Part shown: positions 57,470-64,000 of the stretch, in pieces
How positions within the stretch are numbered: position 1 is the first letter of the stretch
Layout: each line of letters starts with the position of its first letter
Assembly: GCF_014805685.1 (NCBI RefSeq)
Contig: NC_060904.1
Coordinates: forward strand, 16,720,311-16,784,310
Direction of reading: 5' to 3'
Length of the DNA stretch: 64,000 bases
Source: Silurus meridionalis
Lineage: Eukaryota; Chordata; Actinopteri; Siluriformes; Siluridae
The notes under the pieces: model-generated
The model's database searches: none
Seen by the model: only the letters and a program-made list of their open reading frames with translations
Told to the model about the DNA's origin: nothing
Made by a program: the position numbers and the translations under genes

Positions 57470-58015
57470 GTCAAGTTTATTTCTATTGCGCTTTTTACAA
57501 GACATTGTCTTAAAGCAGCTTTACAGTGAAGGTGAATGGTATGTATTTATCCCTGATGAGCAGCCATGACGACTGTGAGAAGGAAAAACTCCCTTAGATG
57601 TTATGAGGAAGAAACCTTGAGAGGAACCAGACTCAAAAAGGGAACCCATCCTTATTATCAAGAGTGTGATTATAGTCTTTAACCAATACAGAACACTGGA
57701 GAGAGAGAACTAACATGAGCACTGGAGTGTGAGATTATGAGCGATGTTCTTTCCTCTCTTATAAAGTCATTTGAGATTATGGAATAGTGCCTTGAGGTCA
57801 AAAATGTTTTCCTGTCTGTATTTTTTCTTTCTCCGTCACCATTGCCAGAATATGTGTAGCTTTCCCATGTGGTTGTAGATCTCCTAAGACTATAATCCAA
57901 AAATTTGGACACTCTGCTGATGTTGGGCCACACTGGTGCTCCAGTGATTTCATGAACATTATGTGCACCACAATCTCGACTCATGAGCAAAGAACATCGG
58001 GTGGTGTTTTCTTAG
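57470..58015 (-). mobile_element. retroposon 3' portion, antisense
   Basis: Begins with the reversed tail 'gtcaagtcaagtttatttct', then 'gatgagcagccatgacgact', 'actcccttagatgttatgag', 'acactggagagagagaacta', matching 10508-10990 in reverse. The high-coordinate end is approximate. 57741-57990 (antisense frame, 103 codons from 57679) may be additional element sequence. Confidence 0.65.
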
Positions 58016-58083
58016 AGATAGGAGAATGTGAACTTGGGGAAAACTTTGAGGTTGAAGAATTTTGGTCCTTCTAGGAGGCAATT

Positions 58084-58086
<3 letters not shown>

Positions 58087-58166
<80 letters not shown>
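58087..58166. repeat. (GT)n-(GA)n microsatellite
   Basis: GT array at 58087-58141 with one TATA interruption, then (GA)n to about 58166. It lies some 700 bp upstream of the first coding exon. Confidence 0.9.
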
Positions 58167-58836
58167 CGTGTCTGAGTTGCTTGTATAACCTATAGATGGC
58201 AGAAGACTCCATCCTAAATCGCACATTTTCACAGCACGCTTTTAGATGCCAACTCGATTTCCATTCCGAGCAGGACTTCCACAGAAGCTGCAGCTAGGAG
58301 GAAAAAAAGTTGCACGCTTTCTCACGCCACGCACCGAGTCGCGCGTGCTCCTCGGGCTCCTTAAAGACGTGTGCGCGCGTGAATCGGACCTTGGAGATAT
58401 TTTTTTTCTTCTTGCGTGCTGTGTCTGCGTGTATGAGTGTGTGGGTGCATGTATGTGCGTGTGAGTGCGTGCGAGTGTGTGTGCGGTAGAGAATGTATGA
58501 GTGTTAAGCGCTGATGTAAAAAAAAAAAAAAAAAATACAATTTGAAAAAGAAAAAAAAAGAGGCACCCACATGCAGTCGGGTGGTCGACTCGTGCCGAGG
58601 AGCTCCTCCGGAGGCGCGCGCGCGCGCTGCCACTCCGTTCCACCGTCGGGCGAGATGGTTGAGCTGGTCCGTCGCCGCGTCCCGCGCACCGCATCGCCGT
58701 AACGCCGCTCTCTGCCCCCGCTCGAGCACCAGCTTCACCGTGCCGGTGGAGGGGTGGGGGGGAGGATAGGAGGGATAAAAACATACCTCAGCTTTTTTTT
58801 TTTCTTCATCCCCTTCTTTCTTCAAGACGCTCCGAC

Positions 58837-58969
58837 ATGCCCGAGACTCACGGTGGATTTGTACTCCTTTCCGACGGAGGATGCGTCCGGGACTCCTCGC
58901 GCGCCAGGATCAAAGGCGGATTCGTCATCTGGAACGTCGTGTTGTCTTTGATGTGCACCCGCGCGCACG
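58837..58969 (+). CDS. csmd3: first coding exon, CSMD3-like signal-segment exon (partial gene)
   Basis: Forty-four codons plus one base. The ATG at 58837 is the first in frame after a stop at 58660-58662, so translation starts here if the exon is first. The peptide is polar for about 24 residues (MPETHGGFVLLSDGGCVRDS...), then IKGGFVIWNVVLSLMCTRAH, a short hydrophobic signal-like segment. It ends in phase 1 at CACG|gtaagc, the usual phase after a signal-peptide exon. From memory, human CSMD3 has GIKSGFTFWNLVFLL followed by VKG at the matching point; I, K, G, F, W, N, V and L align, and the split Gly codon fits. CSMD3 is a very large neuronal type I membrane protein with CUB and Sushi repeats; none is in this window. 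The N-terminus before the match differs from the mammalian one. CSMD1/2 or an unrelated secreted protein remain possible. A weak AAG acceptor after the pyrimidine tract (58792-58826) would make it an internal exon, but the CpG island argues against that. Confidence 0.55.
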
Positions 58970-58975
58970 GTAAGC
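58970..58975 (+). other. splice donor of exon 1
   Basis: G|GTAAGC: a strong consensus donor within the CpG island. It interrupts a frame that would otherwise run to 59175. Confidence 0.7.
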
Positions 58976-59616
58976 GGTCCACCGCCGCCGCGGCTCCGGA
59001 ATCCGGGGCGCTGATTTTGTTATTTATTTTTTTATTTTTTGGGCGCCGAAACCCCCCAGCGGTCCTGCGCTTTATAACGCGTCATTACGCATCACTGAAA
59101 AAAAATATATATACTGCTGTTCATCCTTTGGGGGCGTTGGGGATGCGTTACTTTTTAATATATGTATATAATTGAATTGTATTATTATATTTGTTGCATG
59201 CATTGCTAGTGATATCAGGCATCTCTGAAAGCCCAGACTACATAACGCGTTAACGCTTTGTGGCGCGCGCTGGAGGCTTAATGCGTAGAGGTTTGCAGTG
59301 TTGAGTAATTTCATTCAAACCTCATCCATCCAAAGCAGCGCTTTATTGCGTTGATAATCACTCGTTTTATTTATTATTATTACTATTTTTTTTGTGGAGC
59401 ATTGTGGATGATAAACTCCATCTTATGGTTTGGATTTGCTTTTCTTCAACATGGCAGAGTTTTAAGGCGTTTAATAAACCTGGGGTGATTGGAGGGAGAA
59501 AAGTTGAGCACAGAACGAGAAATGGGTTTGCAATCCAACCCGAAAAACAATAAATCTTAAATAAAAATAATAAAAAAATAATAAAAAAATAAATGCTGTT
59601 TAAAAGTTTGAAAGGG

Positions 59617-59673
<57 letters not shown>

Positions 59674-62600
59674 GTTAGAAATGGAGGATTGGGACCAGCT
59701 TAATTTGAAATCGGGCAGCTGGTGGAGTAAATTGTTGCGCTCTTGCGCATGCGCATGAAAACGCGGTCCACCCAGGAGCGTGAAATACGACTTGAGTGTT
59801 ATTTAGGTTTGGAAAGACAGCGGAAAAGTCAAACACCCGAGTTCATTCTTTCATTGATCTGCTTAAAACCCCCATTATTAGATCTAAATTATGAATTGTT
59901 CATGGTGCAAACCTTCTTCTTTACCTTGTGCATGTTCCACCATAGTCTCCATCATCTTTGGAAAATCCTCAACCAAATATTTGGCATCAAGGCCAAGCTT
60001 TACAAGTTTAATTATTCACACAGTCATGATTTTTTTTTTTTCTGCCTCATATGATTATTCTACATTGTTTCTTGTCACATTGAAAAACACAGCCGATTCA
60101 GTTTGTAAATCCTGTGCTGGGTGTGATCGTCTTTATAGACGTGACCTGAAGCAGGTCATCCAACTGATATTCACTTGAATATTTCATCATATACGTGTGA
60201 TTATTTTAGTGAATACAAATCGAATACTTCTTGACACAATTGGACCTAATTTTGAAAAAATAAATTGTGAATCCAACATTAATCCAGTTATTATTATTTT
60301 TACTGGTGGCAGTGTTGATTTCCATATAACATACTCTCTATAGTTTTCGAATGTAGGTGTTTCGGCTTCTGCATGATATGACCTTGCTCTTAGTCATAGA
60401 GCACATGATGGAACAGCTGAAATAGTAGTAGATGTGTGCATGTGTGTGAATAGACCAGTGATAGAGTGGTGTGATGTGACGTGTTTAGGGGTGGAGTTAC
60501 TCCAAAGATGACTTTAAAGCATGGGCTTGGGTGTTTTATTTCTCTTATACTGAAATAGTCTTAATTTATTCACGAACAACATGTAATATAGTCACTTGTA
60601 CCACCTTTACATATAAAACACATTTAATAGATTCTTTTGTAACATCATCCAACTATTCACACGAGTGCAAGCTGTAATTTATGCTTTTCACTTTTCCTGA
60701 AACTTCCACCATTAAAACATGGGTTCGAGTTTACACCATAATCAGGTTGCTTGTTCAAATCAAGTCAAATAGGGTAATCTAAAATCTGTCTTTAATATAA
60801 TAGCTTATATTAAGTTTAGGTTTTAAAACAGCCATGTGATGAATGCTTGGAGGACCTTGGACCCCAAATTTAGAATCACTGTTCCAGACATTTCAATTTT
60901 ATAAGCAACATTTCCCAATTCCCCAGAAGTTTGTTATATAATAGAGAAATTGGAATATGTGATCTCTGTTCTGAAGACTTGTGGTGGGAAAATGTCTTGA
61001 TTGTGACGAGTAGTGAAAATTCTGTCCATAAGTATCAAAGGCCATTACACAAAAATCAGTCACTATGTCAGTCATATTTTTAATGTAAGATTAATAGCCA
61101 AAACGTAAAATTGGAATGCTTATTAAAGAATAAATCCCTTTATCTTAAAGACTTTCCAGTAGATGAAGTGGACAATAGACACATCAGTGTGATCTACAGT
61201 GCTCAAAAACAGAAATCTGGCATTTTAGCTGACTCTGTAGTTTGAATTCCAGTGGAAAAATATACCATTGATGATGCTACACAAGATGTTTCCATCAAGG
61301 TTTTTCCTCAAATCACAGATTTTTTTTGTTCAAAGAAATTTATATTAAAAATGTTTGCCTTTTATTCAGAAATTGATCAAACTATGAAGCTGGTTTAAGG
61401 AATTAAACCAAACCACAACTTATGTGCATTGTTACATCCTGTACTTCCGACCAATCAGAATAGTGAATTCAACAGCACTGTGTTATAATGTTGCAGTTCT
61501 GCCTGTTTTACTAGAGATAAGCATTTCAAAAGAACAGTTCACCTAATAAATGTTGTACGAACTTCCTGTTTGAATGAGGGTAATGTCTTGTCTCAGCAGG
61601 CTGCCTGTGTGTGTCATGATTTTAAAATGTAAAAATCGAAGAAAATTCAATTCTAACGCACTTTATTATCGTCATATCGCGATTCCGCGAAAGGCGAACT
61701 GCACGTTGTGTAGTCTTTCTCCTTCGCTGAAGTCAATAACCTTTCATTAGCGTTCGCAACGAAACAAATTTGAAATTCCAATAAACCGAAACATTAATTC
61801 TAAACAACATCTGTCAATTTATGTAGCAGCTTTTTAACCGGACGATCCTAGTGCCAACTTTTAATTTGCGAGCAAATGCACATATGCGACATATGAAAAC
61901 TATTTAAAACGGATGGATTATGCATTATGCATTCAAAACAAAGGATTGTTTGAGTTCTCAGGTTGGAGGAGATGAGTCAGTTCGATTAGAAAAGGAAAAA
62001 AAAAAAGTTACTGGATGGAGTGATACAACAGTGCTGTTTAAATTCTCAATTCTGATTGGTCGGAAAGTGCTCATTTTGAATTTTTTCTATAGTAACATCT
62101 TACTGATTACTATCTATTCATCAATCTATTTATTTTCATTTATTTGATGTCAAAATGCAAATTTTCTGTAAGGATTTTTTCACTCAACATTCATGGAAGG
62201 AGTCTCCACTGTCACTACATTGAGGATCGAGAAGTTTATGCTTTTTATTTATTTTTTTATCGGTAAAGATGTGCCACTTCAAGTATTCCTTTGGCATTTA
62301 TAGTAGGATGCAACGAGTGCCAGTGCTTTGTAATGCTCAGTGAATTTTGGGCTTATTACCTTCAAACTAAAGCATTTTAGTCGCAGCGGCTAAAAATTAG
62401 CGCTAATGACTAACTTGTTTTATTTCTCTTTAACATAAAATGAAACTTTAAACAAAAAAAGAAATTTCACTTTATAAACAATTAAAACATGGCATTATTG
62501 TGTTAAACAAGACATGTAATATTTTGAGTGTGCTTGTTGAGACGGCTCAGGGAGGAGGAATCAAAAATGTTCATTTTACAGATTAAATATTTGCCGGTTT

Positions 62601-62864
62601 TTCACTATTTCTTTTCAGTGTTTTAAAGCACACACACGTGTACACACAACTCTCTGAGAGTCCGTTCGTTTGTTTCTCTCTGCTCGTTCTTTTTTATTCC
62701 CTTCGCCATTGTTAAAACTCCGCACAGGTGTGTGATCATTACCACTCAGTTCCTCTGACTTTGAACTCCGTTCACTCTGCTGAAAGAAAACGATTGGTGT
62801 TGGAGTGGAACCGAGATCTCGAGCGAGGTTGGGGTTCGTTAATTGTTTTTCCGATGATGGCATG
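58976..62864 (+). other. presumed start of a long first intron
   Basis: After the CpG island decays (about 59290) the sequence is AT-rich. No CUB or Sushi exon was found. It holds a (GATA)n array (59617-59671) and no other recognised repeat to 62.86 kb. CSMD genes are known for very long introns, consistent with the absence of exon 2. Confidence 0.45.
59617..59672. repeat. (GATA)n microsatellite
   Basis: About 13-14 perfect GATA units. Confidence 0.95.
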
Positions 62865-63445
62865 TCCTGTAGTGTTTTATTCAGAGTGAGAATCAGATTT
62901 ACATTTACACATACAGGCAATTGTACAGCAGTACTGGACTGAACAAGACATAGACTAATACAACCATGAATACACAACACTAGATGACCAAGCAAATTAA
63001 ACAATACACATTGGTGACATAATAGTGCAGTGATTTTCCAGTTAGATGAAAAATGTCACATGGGTACAATATTGCACATATAAAAGGACTAGAGATGGTG
63101 TAAAAAAAGTCCAGTAGAGAATAAGGTTATGGGAAGGTGTTTAAAATCTTTCTGGATGTCAAGACAAAGTTATTTTGGTGTATTTTTTATCACCTGCCAA
63201 AAGGAAATATTCTGAACAGACTCTCAGGGGTTTGAGGCTTACCTTATGATTCTTCAAGTCCATTTCCGGTCACGGGGCATGTACAGGTCCTGGAGGGATG
63301 GCAGGTTGGTTCTGTCGATGCGCCTCGACAACCTAACTAGACTCAGAAGTCGGCGCTGGTCCATTTGGGTTGCAAAAACGAACCAGACAGTGACTGAGGA
63401 ACACAATTTGGATTTAATAGTAGCCCGATGGCACATCTTCTATCA
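62865..63445 (-). mobile_element. non-LTR retrotransposon relic, reverse transcriptase C-terminus and 3' UTR
   Basis: The minus strand (63436 downward) reads RATIKSKLCSSVTVWFVFAT, then RRLLSLVRLSRRI and TNLPSLQDLYMPR. This matches the common fish LINE block FYRxxIESxLxSSITVWxG...LPxLxDIY. Its AT-rich 3' UTR runs down to about 62865, ending 'gattctcactctgaataaaa' in antisense. Clade not resolved. It lies in the presumed intron, opposite to the gene. Confidence 0.7.
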
Positions 63446-63744
63446 TCACAATGTGTCAGCATTGTTACCAAACATCCATTAATTTGGTTATTGTCAGTAA
63501 AACGTCGCTTTGGCATCACGTGCGATCGTTTCGTGCTGTAACTGTAGACAGATCTTTGAGCCTGCTGCATTTTCAAAGTTTTTCCTACGATAGTTTGCTT
63601 ACTCATGTTTGTTTACTGACTTTACTACCGAGATCAGAGGAGACATGATTCACTCAGATTGACGTAATCCAAATAAGCAGAGGTTGATTTTTCTGCATTT
63701 TTTCTTGTGCTGCTTTTCTTTTCTTTTCTTTTATATTTGAGAAA
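63446..63744. other. intronic, short (TTTTC)n run
   Basis: Four TTTTC units at about 63714-63733. Nothing else. Confidence 0.5.
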
Positions 63745-64000
63745 ATTCAGCGAGGTGAGGAGGCCTGGGGTGCAGTCATCGCTCGCAATCATCCCAAAGG
63801 TGTTTAATCGTTTTGAGATCAGAGCTCTATAGCAGAGGATCTTCCATATAGATCCAACCTATGTTAAGCAGATCTTAATGGAGCTGGCTTTTTTTGGAGC
63901 TGGGGATTGTCATGTGGGAACAGATTTGGGTTTATGAGTTCAAGCACAGGGGACATTTCAGTGCTACTTCATCCAATGAGCCTATCCAGGTAAGGTTTTC
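63745..64000 (-). mobile_element. Tc1-like element, cut by window end
   Basis: 'gcgaggtgaggaggcctggg', 'tcatcccaaaggtgtttaat', 'gagctctatagcagaggatc', 'gattgtcatgtgggaacaga' follow the antisense order of the copy at 51122-51612. Confidence 0.7.

Larger units (their letters stand above)
58250..59100 (+). promoter_or_regulatory. CpG island promoter of the exon-1 gene
   Basis: The only strongly CpG-rich region in the window, e.g. 'cacgccacgcaccgagtcgc', a (GC)7 run at 58614-58627, 'gtccgtcgccgcgtcccgcg', and after the exon 'ccaccgccgccgcggctccg'. It surrounds the 58837-58969 exon, as expected for a vertebrate promoter. A weak TATA-like GATAAAAAC (58774-58782) lies about 60 bp before the ATG. 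The T/C-rich tract 58792-58825 could be an initiator or 5' UTR. Antisense frames of 154 and 180 codons here are compositional. Confidence 0.65.

Noticed and set aside
58242..58825. 180- and 154-codon minus-strand frames antisense to the promoter
   Set aside because: They overlap in two frames over a CpG island where stops are rare. Composition explains them (Arg/Ala-rich, His-Thr repeats).
58754..58951. 65-codon + frame overlapping exon 1
   Set aside because: Out of frame with the donor-supported exon. No signal-like pattern consistent with the phase-1 donor.

Overview
This is a vertebrate, almost certainly teleost, nuclear DNA window. The signs are long CA/GT, TA and GATA microsatellites, a dense layer of degenerate Tc1, mariner and hAT DNA transposons, L2- and RTE-type LINE relics with partner tRNA-derived SINEs, and no long intact reading frame. 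The repeat mix resembles ostariophysan fishes such as catfishes, but the species cannot be fixed from the sequence.

Only one probable host gene is visible. A CpG-rich island at about 58.25-59.1 kb contains a short first coding exon on the + strand (58837-58969). It encodes 44 residues with a hydrophobic segment and ends in a phase-1 GT donor (gtaagc). The segment IKGGFVIWNVVLSLM resembles, from memory, the N-terminal signal segment of CSMD3, a giant CUB/Sushi membrane protein of neurons. On that reading, 58.97-64 kb is the start of a long first intron and 1-58 kb is the gene-poor upstream flank.

Layout. 1-13 kb: L2 relic split by an RTE insertion (2.28-3.18 kb), two DNA-transposon relics with visible ends, a Tc1-like element split by a retroposon, and a 20-bp perfect hairpin. 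13-24 kb: mariner, hAT, Tc1 pieces, SINEs and GATA arrays. 24-38 kb: Tc1 fragments, antisense L2, rearranged mariner, an RTE copy with target duplication, SINEs. 38-50 kb: a 30-bp minisatellite, a tRNA-Glu-headed SINE with an RTE-like tail, a trinucleotide-rich tract, SINEs, and two Tc1 5' ends meeting head to head. 50-58 kb: sparse, with a Tc1 relic, CA arrays and an antisense retroposon. 58-64 kb: promoter island, exon 1, intron, antisense LINE and Tc1 relics.

Several repeat-free islands (about 22.2, 31.1, 35.8, 37.6, 40.6, 43.0, 47.6 and 55.1 kb) have mixed composition and recognisable transcription-factor motifs. They are candidate distal regulatory elements, but conservation could not be tested. 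No undescribed coding system was found. The most informative structures are nested insertions with target-site duplications, two LINE/SINE partner pairs, and several short hairpins not explained by the repeats.
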